Shown here: in pieces, positions 1 through 6,753 of the stretch
How positions within the stretch are numbered: the first letter of the stretch is position 1
Layout: every line of letters begins with the position of its first letter
Assembly: GCA_026552835.1 (NCBI GenBank)
Contig: JAPMTY010000011.1
Location: forward strand, 1 to 13,359
Direction: 5' to 3'
Origin: Candidatus Methanoperedens sp.
GTDB lineage: Archaea; Halobacteriota; Methanosarcinia; Methanosarcinales; Methanoperedenaceae
Length of the DNA stretch: 13,359 nt
Program-made: the position numbers and the translations under genes
Notes under the pieces: model-generated
Database searches by the model: none
What the model saw: only the letters and a program-made list of their open reading frames with translations
Told to the model about the DNA's origin: nothing

Positions 1-1053
1 GGGCTCAAGTCCTTTGAACAGGTAGCTAAAGCCACCATGATGCTGTTCAAGAACGAGCTGCCTTTTATCGAGAAAATAGAAGCCACGTATATCACCGACC
101 CTGAAGAGGTCGAAAAACAAAGAGCAGATGCAATAAAAATATACGAGGCAAGGGATGCCCGGACAAAAGGTCTTCATGATGAGGACGTGGATGTGTTCTA
201 CGGCTGCACCCTTTGCCAGAGCTTTGCGCCCACAAACGTATGCGTCGTGACGCCGGACAGGATATCCTTATGCGGCGCTATTAACTGGTTTGACGGGCGC
301 GCCGCTGCTAAGGTTGACCCTGAAGGGCCGCAGTTCGCCATTCCCAAAGGCGAGATAATAGACAAGGTTGGCGGCGAATACTCAGGTGTCAATGAGAAAG
401 CCGTAGCACTATCGGGCGGTGAGTATTCCCGTATCAAGCTGCACTCGTTTTTCGAGTACCCTCACACAAGCTGCGGATGTTTTGAAGTGGTCGGGTTTTA
501 CATTCCTGAAGTGGATGGCATCGGATGGGTTGACAGGGATTTCAGCGGAACCGCTCCTAACGGCCTTGCTTTCTCGACAATGGCAGGACAGACCGGCGGA
601 GGAAAGCAGATAATAGGTTTCCTTGGCGTCGGGGTGAATTATTTCCGCTCGCCAAAGTTCATAGAGGCTGACGGCGGCTGGAACCGTGTAATCTGGATGC
701 CAAAGAACCTCAGGGAAAAAATCAAGGCAGACATACCTTCGGAACTTATGGATAAGATACCTACTGAAGAGGAAGTTACCGACCTGAAGACGCTTCGTGA
801 TTATCTTGAGAAAAAGCAGCACCCGATTACCCAGCGCTGGGCAAAGGAAGAAGCTGCTGTGGAAGCCGCACCCCAGGAGAGCGCTTCGGCGGCGCCTGCA
901 TGGTCTTCTATGCCTGCGCCAGCCGTGACAATGCCTGCCGGAATGCCCATGATGCCGCAGTTCGGAGGCGGAGAGGGCATGAAACTTGTTTTCAAGAACG
1001 CTAAAATCACCATCGAAAGGATTGTATTGAAAGGTAAAGAGAAACAAAGTTGA
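1..1053 (+). CDS. cdhC: CO dehydrogenase/acetyl-CoA synthase beta subunit (CdhC), 5'-truncated
   Basis: This is the acetyl-CoA synthase subunit of the archaeal CODH/ACS (ACDS) complex, which makes or cleaves the C-C and C-S bonds of acetyl-CoA at the Ni-Ni-[4Fe-4S] A-cluster in the cytoplasm. The frame is open to base 1, so the Met codon at 37 is internal and the N-terminus lies upstream. Counting from that Met, cysteines fall at 57, 60, 69, 79, 146 and 148 (YGCTLCQSF, NVC, SLCG, SCGCF). Their spacing equals Cys506/509/518/528/595/597 of Moorella AcsB, so the [4Fe-4S] ligands and the CGC distal-nickel site are all present, as is the phenylalanine three residues after the bridging cysteine. 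An Ala/Pro/Met-rich linker (about 270-316) precedes a conserved-looking lysine-rich tail. By that spacing the full protein would be near 470 residues, the usual archaeal CdhC size. The next gene on the strand is unrelated. Confidence 0.96.
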   Translation, partial: GLKSFEQVAKATMMLFKNELPFIEKIEATYITDPEEVEKQRADAIKIYEARDARTKGLHDEDVDVFYGCTLCQSFAPTNVCVVTPDRISLCGAINWFDGRAAAKVDPEGPQFAIPKGEIIDKVGGEYSGVNEKAVALSGGEYSRIKLHSFFEYPHTSCGCFEVVGFYIPEVDGIGWVDRDFSGTAPNGLAFSTMAGQTGGGKQIIGFLGVGVNYFRSPKFIEADGGWNRVIWMPKNLREKIKADIPSELMDKIPTEEEVTDLKTLRDYLEKKQHPITQRWAKEEAAVEAAPQESASAAPAWSSMPAPAVTMPAGMPMMPQFGGGEGMKLVFKNAKITIERIVLKGKEKQS

Positions 1054-1252
1054 TGAAAATATCGACAACGAACTTTATCTTTCGCCTTTTGCGTCTTTGC
1101 GGTTAAATTGAATAACACCTCAAAGAACGTCAGAGTCAGTTAAAAAATATATTGAACCAAAAGTACCAATGAACAAATCTGCGTTCATCCGCGTTTATCT
1201 GCGGTTTGTTTTATAAAATTCACCACTTTATATTTCCTCAACCCTAAGAAAG
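1054..1252. repeat. Intergenic region with degenerate short repeats
   Basis: This is the spacer between cdhC and the SIR2 gene. Positions 1078-1107 hold a run of the 'cgccttttgcgtctttgcgg' type and 1175-1207 a run of the 'ctgcgttcatccgcgtttat' type. They are reverse-orientation versions of the 'accgcaaagaacgcaaag' and 'accgcagataaacgcagat' strings found in the intergenic repeats at 4.5-10.3 kb. Such imperfect heptamer-like tracts are common in intergenic DNA of many environmental prokaryotes and their function is unknown. I see no coding potential. Confidence 0.6.
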
Positions 1253-1264
1253 ATTATATATAAA
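1253..1264 (+). promoter_or_regulatory. Archaeal TATA box for the SIR2 gene
   Basis: The A/T-only core (ttatatataaa) is centred about 27 bases before the ATG at 1286. In archaea transcription starts roughly 25-27 bases after the TATA centre, which would put the RNA start at or next to the start codon. The mRNA is therefore probably leaderless, in keeping with the lack of a usable Shine-Dalgarno at 1286. Confidence 0.6.
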
Positions 1265-1285
1265 TGGATGTTATGATTTGGAAGA

Positions 1286-2368
1286 ATGGAATATAATAAT
1301 ATGACTATTCAAACCAGTGAAAATATATTGTTAACTGGGGCTGGTTTTACTAAAAATTTCGGGGGTCTGCTGGCAAGTGAGATGTGGGCTGAAATATTTA
1401 ACCATGAAAAAATCCAGGCTCAACCGAAAATTAAAGAATTAATGTCAGACGATTTCGATTATGAATCAATCTACTATTCTATAATGGAAGGTTCATATAC
1501 AGATGATGAAAAAAAAGCTATCGACGATGCTGTGAAGTCTGCATATGAGTATATTGACTCAATTCTTAGGCAGCTTATTATTAGTCACCCAAATCCATTA
1601 GAGCTTTATATTGTTAATGATTTGATTAGTAAGTTTAGTGAAACAGGAAGTTATAGTTACACTGGGGCTAACAATGTTACACATTACGTTTATCCTGAAA
1701 CAAGTATTAAAAGTTTTATCTTTACACTCAACCAAGATTTGTTTTTTGAAAGACTTTATCATAACCATCACGATGCAAAAGTTTCTATTCCAGGAATCAA
1801 AAATAATCCCAACTGGTTCACAACTTATTTTAATAAACCATTGAATCGAGAAGACTATTGTCAGTTACCTAATGAGGAGGAGCTAAGTCGGAACACTGAT
1901 ATGTTATCAGATGGAAATTTTTTCCTGATAAAGCTTCATGGTTCGTATAATTGGATAAGCTTCGATGGTACACAAAAAATGGTTATTGGGAGAGGTAAAA
2001 CTGAACAAATCCAGAAGGAACCGCTATTGAAATATTACTTTGAAATTTTTGAAAATGTACTTTCACAGAATGAACGCCGTTTGCTTATAATAGGTTATGG
2101 TTTTAGTGATAAACATATCAATGGCATAATATCTAAAGCCATTAGAGATTATGGATTAAAGATTTACATTATGTCACCGATTTCACCAGAGGAATTTAAA
2201 AAGAAATTATGTGAAAAACCTGGTTTTGGCATAAATATTTGGCAAGGAATTTCAGGGTATTTTCAATATAGTCTGAAAGAGATTATTTTTTCTAAGAATA
2301 GGAGTAAGAATACAGCAATTAAACAACATTTTGATGATATTTTTTGGGCAGGTCTAAATAAGATTTAG
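1286..2368 (+). CDS. SIR2-domain protein, putative NAD-consuming defence effector
   Basis: This is a 360-residue SIR2-like protein. The NAD-binding Rossmann core is seen as GAGFTKNFGG (18-27), TLNQD (147-151, the TxNxD element), KLHGSYNW (216-223, with the histidine of the sirtuin catalytic position) and IGYGFSDKHIN (269-279). These four blocks in this order mark the SIR2-like family whose members act as NADases in anti-phage systems (ThsA, DSR, SIR2-HerA, SIR2-APAZ) rather than protein deacetylases. No zinc-ribbon cysteines of true sirtuins are seen. No second effector, sensor or pAgo domain is fused, and no typical partner gene adjoins. A second in-frame ATG at 1301 is possible, but the TATA spacing favours 1286. 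Composition is clearly more AT-rich than flanking cdhC and cooC, suggesting horizontal acquisition. Family assignment is firm; the defence role is inferred. Confidence 0.85.
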   Translation: MEYNNMTIQTSENILLTGAGFTKNFGGLLASEMWAEIFNHEKIQAQPKIKELMSDDFDYESIYYSIMEGSYTDDEKKAIDDAVKSAYEYIDSILRQLIISHPNPLELYIVNDLISKFSETGSYSYTGANNVTHYVYPETSIKSFIFTLNQDLFFERLYHNHHDAKVSIPGIKNNPNWFTTYFNKPLNREDYCQLPNEEELSRNTDMLSDGNFFLIKLHGSYNWISFDGTQKMVIGRGKTEQIQKEPLLKYYFEIFENVLSQNERRLLIIGYGFSDKHINGIISKAIRDYGLKIYIMSPISPEEFKKKLCEKPGFGINIWQGISGYFQYSLKEIIFSKNRSKNTAIKQHFDDIFWAGLNKI

Positions 2369-2430
2369 AATGATGAACTTTTTTGAGAAAAGATACCTAT
2401 GCAAAACAGCAATAAACATTAAATAAAGAT

Positions 2431-2436
2431 GGAGAG
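2431..2436 (+). promoter_or_regulatory. Shine-Dalgarno (GGAGAG) of the TPR gene
   Basis: GGAGAG lies six bases before the ATG at 2443 and fixes that start. No convincing TATA box is seen in the 74-base gap after the SIR2 stop, so the TPR gene may be read from the SIR2 promoter; the T-run at about 2379-2384 could weaken that readthrough. Confidence 0.6.
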
Positions 2437-2442
2437 AAACAT

Positions 2443-3648
2443 ATGAAATATCCCAAAATATTTGAAATACATCCAGAATTAATAAAAAATGGATTGAGTA
2501 TATTTATTATATGTTTGATATTCTTTTCAATTATGCCGTCATTAGTTGAGGCAAAAAGTGCTGAAGAATGGTTTAATAAAGGGATTAATTTAGGTCAATC
2601 GGGAAAGTATGAAGAAGAAATCAAAGCCTATGACGAAGCATTGAAGATTAATCCACAGGCTGATAAAGTGTGGTATAACAAAGGTGTTGCTCTTGCTGAT
2701 CTAAAAAGATACGAGGAAGCAAATGAAGCATTTGAAGAAGCCTTGAAGATTAATCCACAGGATGCTGTGGCGTGGCATAACAAAGGATACGCTCTTGCTG
2801 AACTGAAAAGATACAATGAATCAATAGAAGCCTATGATGAAGCCTTGAAGATTAATCCACAATTTGCTGAAGCTTGGAATAACAAAGGAAATGCACTTCG
2901 CTCCTTAGAAAGATACAATGAATCAATAGAAGCCTATGATGAAGCCTTGAAAATCAATCCTCAAAATGATTATGCTTGGTATAACAAAGGAAATGCTCTT
3001 GCTGAACTGAAAAGATACGATGAAGCAATCAAAGCCTACGATGAAGCACTGAAGATTAATCCACAATTTGCTAATGCGTGGTATGGCAAAGGACATGCTC
3101 TTGCTGATCTAAAAAGATACGATGAAGCAATCAAAGCCTACGATGAAGCCTTGAAGATTAATCCACAATTTGCTGAGGCGTGGAATAACAAGGGAGTTGC
3201 TCTTCAAAATCTTGGGAGATATGATGAAGCAATCAAAGCCCATGATGAAGCCTTGAAAATCAATCCACAGTCTGCTTCGGCGTGGATTAACAAAGGGAAT
3301 GCTTTTGCCGAACTGAAAAGATATGAAGAAGCAATCAAAGCCTATGATGAAGCCTTGAAAATCAATCCACAGGAAGCTGGAGCTTGGTTAAGCAAAGGAG
3401 CTGCTCTTTACGAACTGAAAAGATACGAAGAATCAATCAAAGCCTCTGATGAAGCCTTGAAGATTAATCCACAACATGCTGAAGCGTGGTATAACAAAGG
3501 ATTGGCTCTTAAGAATCTTGGAAGAAAAGATGAAGCAAATGAAGCATTTGATAAAGCATCGAAGTTGCAAAAAGCACCTGGGTTTGAAATAATATTTGCA
3601 ATCGCTGGGCTGGTCATGATAGCGCATTTAATGAGAAGAAGGGGATGA
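2443..3648 (+). CDS. Secreted TPR-repeat protein with PGF-CTERM archaeosortase signal
   Basis: This is a 401-residue exported scaffold protein. Residues 17-34 form a hydrophobic signal segment ending in VEA, with likely cleavage after Ala37. Residues 39-378 are ten uninterrupted 34-residue tetratricopeptide repeats with the consensus W-x-NKG-x-AL...RY-x-EAI-x-AYDEALKINPQ, forming a superhelix that normally binds other proteins. The last repeat runs directly into PGFE at 379, followed by a hydrophobic segment and RRRG at the end. This is the PGF-CTERM tripartite signal, which in archaea is processed by archaeosortase ArtA so that the protein becomes lipid-anchored at the cell surface. The protein is therefore probably displayed on or under the S-layer. 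The repeats are nearly identical, suggesting recent expansion. Its outside location argues against a direct partnership with the cytoplasmic SIR2 protein upstream. The binding partner is unknown. Confidence 0.9.
   Translation: MKYPKIFEIHPELIKNGLSIFIICLIFFSIMPSLVEAKSAEEWFNKGINLGQSGKYEEEIKAYDEALKINPQADKVWYNKGVALADLKRYEEANEAFEEALKINPQDAVAWHNKGYALAELKRYNESIEAYDEALKINPQFAEAWNNKGNALRSLERYNESIEAYDEALKINPQNDYAWYNKGNALAELKRYDEAIKAYDEALKINPQFANAWYGKGHALADLKRYDEAIKAYDEALKINPQFAEAWNNKGVALQNLGRYDEAIKAHDEALKINPQSASAWINKGNAFAELKRYEEAIKAYDEALKINPQEAGAWLSKGAALYELKRYEESIKASDEALKINPQHAEAWYNKGLALKNLGRKDEANEAFDKASKLQKAPGFEIIFAIAGLVMIAHLMRRRG
2557..3576 (+). repeat. Ten tandem 102-bp TPR-coding repeats
   Basis: Ten in-frame units of exactly 102 bases (34 codons) encode the TPRs. 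Strings such as 'gatgaagccttgaagatta' recur in most units with few changes. Units 4-8 are especially alike, so copy number could vary between strains by recombination or slippage, and short-read assembly here may be unreliable. Confidence 0.9.
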
Positions 3649-3727
3649 GGAAAGGTTGCTTTTCAATAACGTTACAAAAGTTAAGAATATCAATTTTTCT
3701 GAATAAAAATAAATTTATTATAAAAAT

Positions 3728-3731
3728 GGAG
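3728..3731 (+). promoter_or_regulatory. Shine-Dalgarno (GGAG) deciding the cooC start
   Basis: GGAG sits nine bases before the ATG at 3741. The same frame is open back to 3645, overlapping the TPR gene, and has another ATG at 3726. Homology of the P-loop ATPase N-terminus (MKVIAITGKGG) and this site support 3741. Confidence 0.6.
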
Positions 3732-3740
3732 ACAAAAACC

Positions 3741-4490
3741 ATGAAAGTAATCGCAATCACAGGCAAGGGCGGAACAGGAAAAACAGCGGTAGCCGGGATG
3801 CTGATAAAACACCTGTCCTTTGGCAAAAAAACGCTGCTTGCCATTGACGCAGACCCGGATTCCAACCTGCCGGACGTGCTTGGCGTCAGGGTTGAGAAGA
3901 CAATCGGCGACATGAGGGAATTCATGCTGCAGGAGCGCGATAAGATGGCTCCAGATACAAATAAGGAGAGGCTGCTGGAATCGAAAGTGTATGAGGTTCT
4001 CACAGAGATGCCGCATTACGACCTGCTGGTGATGGGTCGGCCTGAAGGTTCGGGCTGCTACTGCTTTGCAAATAATCTCTTGCGCGGGATTATGGACAGG
4101 ATCCTTAAGAACTATGACCTGACGATAATCGACACGGCTGCAGGGCTTGAGCACCTGTCGCGGCGGATAATCCGCGATGTGGATGAACTGCTCGTGGTCA
4201 CGGACGGGTCGCGCCGCGGCCTCCAGACTGCTGAGCGGATACGGGAACTGGCAAAGTCGCTGAATCTGAATATTAAGAAAATGCACGTGGTAGCGAACAA
4301 GGTCACACCCGAGAACCGCGCAAGGATTGAGGAGTATGCGAGGGAGTTGAAGATGGACCTTGTGGGTGTTGTGCCTTTTGATGAGACGCTTGCGAGATTT
4401 GACCTTGAGGGGAGACCGCTTGCGGAGCTGCCGGAGGATTCGGTGGCGTTTCGTGGGGTCGGGGAGATTGCGAAGAGGATGGGGTTGTAG
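3741..4490 (+). CDS. cooC: CooC-type carbon monoxide dehydrogenase accessory ATPase
   Basis: This is a 249-residue cytoplasmic MinD/ParA-type P-loop ATPase that helps load nickel into the CODH C-cluster. It begins with VIAITGKGGTGKT, a deviant Walker A with the signature lysine, followed by LLAIDADPDSNLP at the switch I position, GRPEGSGCYC with the CxC motif that in CooC forms the nickel/zinc site at the dimer interface, LTIIDTAAGLEH at the Walker B position, and VVANKVTPE in the nucleotide-base loop. Length is typical of the family. It belongs functionally with cdhC at the left edge, but 2.7 kb of unrelated, AT-richer genes now separate them. No cdhD or cdhE follows; repeats do. I prefer the start at 3741 over the upstream in-frame ATGs because of the Shine-Dalgarno and the homologous N-terminus. 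Confidence 0.92.
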   Translation: MKVIAITGKGGTGKTAVAGMLIKHLSFGKKTLLAIDADPDSNLPDVLGVRVEKTIGDMREFMLQERDKMAPDTNKERLLESKVYEVLTEMPHYDLLVMGRPEGSGCYCFANNLLRGIMDRILKNYDLTIIDTAAGLEHLSRRIIRDVDELLVVTDGSRRGLQTAERIRELAKSLNLNIKKMHVVANKVTPENRARIEEYARELKMDLVGVVPFDETLARFDLEGRPLAELPEDSVAFRGVGEIAKRMGL

Positions 4491-4508
4491 GGAAAAACAA
4501 AATGCGTT

Positions 4509-4625
4509 AACAGCGAACTTATACTAACTCAGATTTAAATAGTTTTAACTGTTCGGCGCGCCGATAGAAGTCGATGCAACCGTCTCACCTCAAAAACCAC
4601 AGAGCGCACAGAGGACACAGAGAAA
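4509..4625 (+). repeat. Composite intergenic repeat, left module copy 1 plus short repeats
   Basis: The left module spans about 4509-4580: 'ttaacagcgaact', 'actaactcagatttaaatag', 'ttttaactgtt', the ten-base palindrome CGGCGCGCCG (4554-4563), 'atagaag' and CGATGCA (4572-4578). It is followed by 'accacagagcgcacagagg' type short repeats (4595-4623). No right module is attached to this copy. The same arrangement recurs at 6266-6376. Confidence 0.75.
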
Positions 4626-4689
4626 AAAAATATTGGAAAAAAAGTTTAACTTTGTTCATTGGAATGATTATTAACAGACACAAAACATT

Positions 4690-4985
4690 AACAGCGAACT
4701 AATACGAACTCGTACGAACTCTGGAGTCAAACATTTTTCAACTGTCCAGCGCGCCGATAGAAATCGATGCAGCCGCAACATATCGAAATTATAAACCACA
4801 GATGAACGCCGAATTACCGCGACGCACACGGATGACACGGATTTGACGGATTTCCACGGATAATTAAAATCCGTGTGATCAGTGTCATCCGTGCAATCCT
4901 TGTTCCAACAGCATCGGCGCAATAATTTAATATTAATCAAATATATATATATGGCGCTTTTACTGCAAATGGTAAAAGAACTCAA
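4690..4985 (+). repeat. Composite intergenic repeat, copy 2, with left module, nested palindromes and right module
   Basis: The left module is at 4690-4779, again starting with 'aacagcgaact' and ending in CGATGC (4765-4770). The middle (4794-4903) is built of 'cacggatgacacggat' type repeats folded into nested perfect inverted repeats. The right module starts GCATCGGCGC (4911), has an AT stretch and ends GGCGC near 4963, lacking the GC-rich tail of the other copies. The left end CGATGC and right start GCATCG are inverted repeats of each other. Confidence 0.75.
4827..4893. repeat. Nested perfect inverted repeats (12-bp and 7-bp arms)
   Basis: CACGGATGACAC at 4827-4838 is the exact reverse complement of GTGTCATCCGTG at 4882-4893. 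Inside, CACGGAT at 4855-4861 pairs with ATCCGTG at 4869-4875 across a 7-base A/T loop. The whole would fold as a long stem-loop in RNA or single-stranded DNA. No gene ends just before it, so a simple terminator role is not evident. Confidence 0.8.
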
Positions 4986-5002
4986 AACAAGCCAGATTTA
5001 AT

Positions 5003-5025
5003 CTTTATAAACGATAAATATTTAA
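5003..5025 (+). promoter_or_regulatory. Possible TATA box(es) upstream of the 34-residue ORF
   Basis: Two A/T-rich TATA-like strings (ctttataaac and gataaatatttaa) lie 35-55 bases before the ATG at 5059. Either could serve a short-leader transcript, but the region is AT-rich and the call is weak. Confidence 0.3.
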
Positions 5026-5058
5026 TGTCTAAATGGTATTTCTAAATGTTGATAGTAA

Positions 5059-5163
5059 ATGTCCGAAGAAAAATACCTGGAAGACCCCTTTTTCAAGATG
5101 CGTACTTTCCAGACGTCAGAAGATTTATCAGAAATGCATGATGAAATCTACGACGAGGACTGA
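5059..5163 (+). CDS. Possible 34-residue acidic small protein
   Basis: This short ORF begins MSEEKYLEDPFFKMRTF and ends with an acidic HDEIYDED. A stop codon (taa) lies directly before the ATG, so this is the only start. The composition is unlike random translation of this AT-rich DNA: 12 of 34 residues are Asp or Glu, and hydrophobic residues are spaced in a helix-like way (LEDPFFKMRTF...LSEMHDEIYDE). There is no clear Shine-Dalgarno. It is convergent with the minus-strand membrane protein whose stop is at 5172, leaving an 8-base gap. I do not recognise a family. It could be a genuine small regulatory or binding protein or chance. Confidence 0.4.
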   Translation: MSEEKYLEDPFFKMRTFQTSEDLSEMHDEIYDED

Positions 5164-5171
5164 ATTCTCAT

Positions 5172-6251
5172 TCAAACAACCACGGTTTTCATGGTTTGTG
5201 TTTCCATCACGTTATTATTGACAATAAGCTGGATTGTAATCGAATAATCTCCCGCGGGTCTTACACCACTCACTTTTTCAGGAATCGTAACTTGCACAGG
5301 TATTTCAACAGAATCCCCCTGTTTTAGCTCGTAATCAAAGTTGCTTGTAAACTCTTTTTTCGAAATGTCACCCATCCATTCAAACTTGTGGTTCACAGCA
5401 AGCGTTTTTATGGAAAACTGTTTTACTGGAACGGTTCCGGTATTCAGGAGGTATATCCTTGCATTTACAGTATCCCCGGCGCGATAGCTTCCTGCGATAT
5501 CAATCCTTGTTATCTTGATTTTCGTCACAGTTTCAAGATTGAAACTCCCGCTTCCGATATCGTTGCCATGGAAAGTCGCTTTCCATGCATGAGCGTCGGC
5601 GGCAAGGCCGGAAACGGTCATTTTCCTGCATTCCGGAATTGTACCCATGTCTTTTCCGTCCAGGATAACTGAGACGCCGTCTATGTAATGAGTTGCATCA
5701 TTGTATTTTGTCATGAAAACGCGTTCGTTGGTCATGCTCCCTGTTACTGCTTCAGCCAGAATGCCATCGGTTGAGTTCACGACGATAATCCGGGCTTCAT
5801 CCTGAAGTGAATCATTGCTCGATACTGCTTTTAAGATAACTGCGTTCGTACCGGGCGCAAAAGTATAAACAAGGTTCCTATCCGTACCTATGGTTTTATT
5901 GTCGATTGACCATTCAAGCTTCGCAGTCCGAAGGTTTGTAGTCGCTGACAGGTGAACTTCTGTATCCTTCCAGACAACCCTGCTGCAGCCGATACTCACG
6001 CTTGGTTTGAAGACGTAACTGGAAGGTGCGTTCGCGACCGAAGTATCATTCACCGCAATTTCAGGCGTTGTGTATATATCCCATAAACCATACGCTGCAG
6101 CCCCTTCAATAATAAAGATAAGTATCACAGCTACCTGTTTTTTTGTTATTTTTTTCAGGTCAAACTTCAATTTAAATGTCTCCTGGAAATCAGAAAGAAA
6201 TCCTGTTTCCTTAAACTTATCTCTTTTAAAATCTCTTCGGGCTTGCACCAT
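5172..6251 (-). CDS. Single-pass membrane protein with Ig/PKD-like and CARDB-like extracellular domains
   Basis: This is a 359-residue protein of unknown function. Residues 1-38 are strongly basic (RRDFKRDKFK, LKKITKK) and would stay in the cytoplasm. Residues 39-58 form one membrane helix, giving an N-in, C-out topology. The outer part looks all-beta: about 85-158 resembles a PKD/Ig-like domain (WKDTEVHLSATTN, LEWSIDNKTIGTD, LVYTFAPGTNAVILKAV), and about 243-359 resembles a CARDB/NEW3-like domain (GDTVNARIYLLNTGTVPVK, GDSVEIPVQVTIPE, AGDYSITIQL). Asn-x-Ser/Thr sites occur (NDTS, NDS, NST). Such proteins in methanogens are usually envelope or adhesion components. The likely ATG has no Shine-Dalgarno, and repeat copy 3 begins about 15 bases upstream, so its promoter, if any, lies in or behind the repeat. 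Confidence 0.75.
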   Translation of the reverse strand: MVQARRDFKRDKFKETGFLSDFQETFKLKFDLKKITKKQVAVILIFIIEGAAAYGLWDIYTTPEIAVNDTSVANAPSSYVFKPSVSIGCSRVVWKDTEVHLSATTNLRTAKLEWSIDNKTIGTDRNLVYTFAPGTNAVILKAVSSNDSLQDEARIIVVNSTDGILAEAVTGSMTNERVFMTKYNDATHYIDGVSVILDGKDMGTIPECRKMTVSGLAADAHAWKATFHGNDIGSGSFNLETVTKIKITRIDIAGSYRAGDTVNARIYLLNTGTVPVKQFSIKTLAVNHKFEWMGDISKKEFTSNFDYELKQGDSVEIPVQVTIPEKVSGVRPAGDYSITIQLIVNNNVMETQTMKTVVV

Positions 6252-6265
6252 ATGGGGAGGCGCAC

Positions 6266-6376
6266 GGAACTCGTACGAACTCAGAGTTAAATAGTTTTAA
6301 CTGTTCGGCGCGCCGATAGAAAGCGATGCAATCAACCCACATCAAAAACCACAGAGCGCACAAAGGACACAGAGAC
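6266..6376 (+). repeat. Composite intergenic repeat, left module copy 3 plus short repeats
   Basis: This is the clearest left module: 'ctcgtacgaactcagag', hairpin arms AGTTAAA (6285-6291) and TTTAACT (6296-6302) with a 4-base loop, palindrome CGGCGCGCCG (6306-6315), then CGATGCA (6324-6330). 'accacagagcgcacaaagg' type repeats follow to 6376. The matching right module is not adjacent; the nearest begins at 6902, beyond the DUF4242 gene. Confidence 0.8.
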
Positions 6377-6441
6377 CTATTTTTCCAAGAAATTTTTATT
6401 GATGCACAAAAAACCTACCGTATTTGAATTACCGACTTCGT

Positions 6442-6483
6442 TAAAAAAAAACGAGGCATCTCCAGTTCGGATGCTCATGCCTC
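6442..6483 (-). terminator. Hairpin plus T-tract terminator of the DUF4242 gene
   Basis: Read on the minus strand, GAGGCAT (6483-6477) and ATGCCTC (6459-6453) form a 7-bp stem with a 17-base loop, followed within two bases by nine consecutive T residues (plus-strand A-run 6443-6451). It lies 25 bases after the DUF4242 stop. Both a hairpin and the U-tract that archaeal RNA polymerase mainly responds to are present. Confidence 0.7.
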
Positions 6484-6507
6484 TAAGGATGCCTTTCGAA
6501 GAACGAC

Positions 6508-6747
6508 TCATTTACGAGTAGAATTTATCTCATAAACCCAGTCGATCTTAACTTTCGCCTTCGCATGGTGCTTCTCAACGGCTGCCTTGTTAGGAGCATC
6601 AAGGATGCACCATATTTTGTTGTCTTTCTCGCTGAAAATGATCTCGTGGTGTGTGACCCCGAATTCATCCGCAGGCGCATTCTGAAGTTCTCGAAGTTGC
6701 TCTGGTTTTAAGGGCTTCATCGCATGCTGATCAATGTATTTTGGCAT
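6508..6747 (-). CDS. DUF4242 small protein, putative nickel-binding
   Basis: This 79-residue soluble protein has the layout of the DUF4242 family, whose structurally studied member SCO4226 of Streptomyces binds nickel. Recognisable parts are MPKYIDQHAM at the start, EFGVTHHEIIFSEKDNKIW (the central strand with two adjacent histidines), CILDAPNKAAVEKHHAKA (the signature DAP...A helix with a further HH) and IDWVYEI at the end. Five histidines and one cysteine could ligate metal. A strong Shine-Dalgarno (GGAGGTGA), a TATA box and a hairpin/T-tract terminator make it a self-contained transcription unit. Nickel handling would fit an organism with CODH/ACS and methyl-CoM reductase, but metal and role here are inference from the family. 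The gene lies between a left and a right module of the intergenic repeat. Confidence 0.8.
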   Translation of the reverse strand: MPKYIDQHAMKPLKPEQLRELQNAPADEFGVTHHEIIFSEKDNKIWCILDAPNKAAVEKHHAKAKVKIDWVYEINSTRK

Positions 6748-6753
6748 TACTCT

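Noticed and set aside
409..1068. Long minus-strand ORF opposite cdhC
   Set aside because: It lies wholly antisense to the well-supported cdhC; the translation is rich in Arg, His, Ser and Cys with no family features.
1286..3648. SIR2 plus TPR genes as one two-gene defence system
   Set aside because: The TPR protein has a signal peptide and a PGF-CTERM signal, so it should be outside the cell, whereas the SIR2 protein is cytoplasmic. Direct partnership is unlikely.
3690..4286. 198-codon minus-strand ORF opposite cooC
   Set aside because: It is antisense to cooC, whose motifs are unmistakable, and has no Shine-Dalgarno or recognisable domain.
4594..4903. CRISPR array suggested by short regular repeats
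   Set aside because: The units are heptamer-like and degenerate, with no 25-37 base conserved repeat and no unique spacers of regular length; no cas gene is present.
4671..4985. 104-codon minus-strand ORF with repeated VSSV-type residues
   Set aside because: It is the translation of the inverted and heptad repeats of copy 2, with no start signals.
5033..5221. 62-codon plus-strand ORF
   Set aside because: It overlaps the end of the membrane-protein gene on the other strand and has poor composition; the alternative 34-codon frame in the same DNA is more protein-like.
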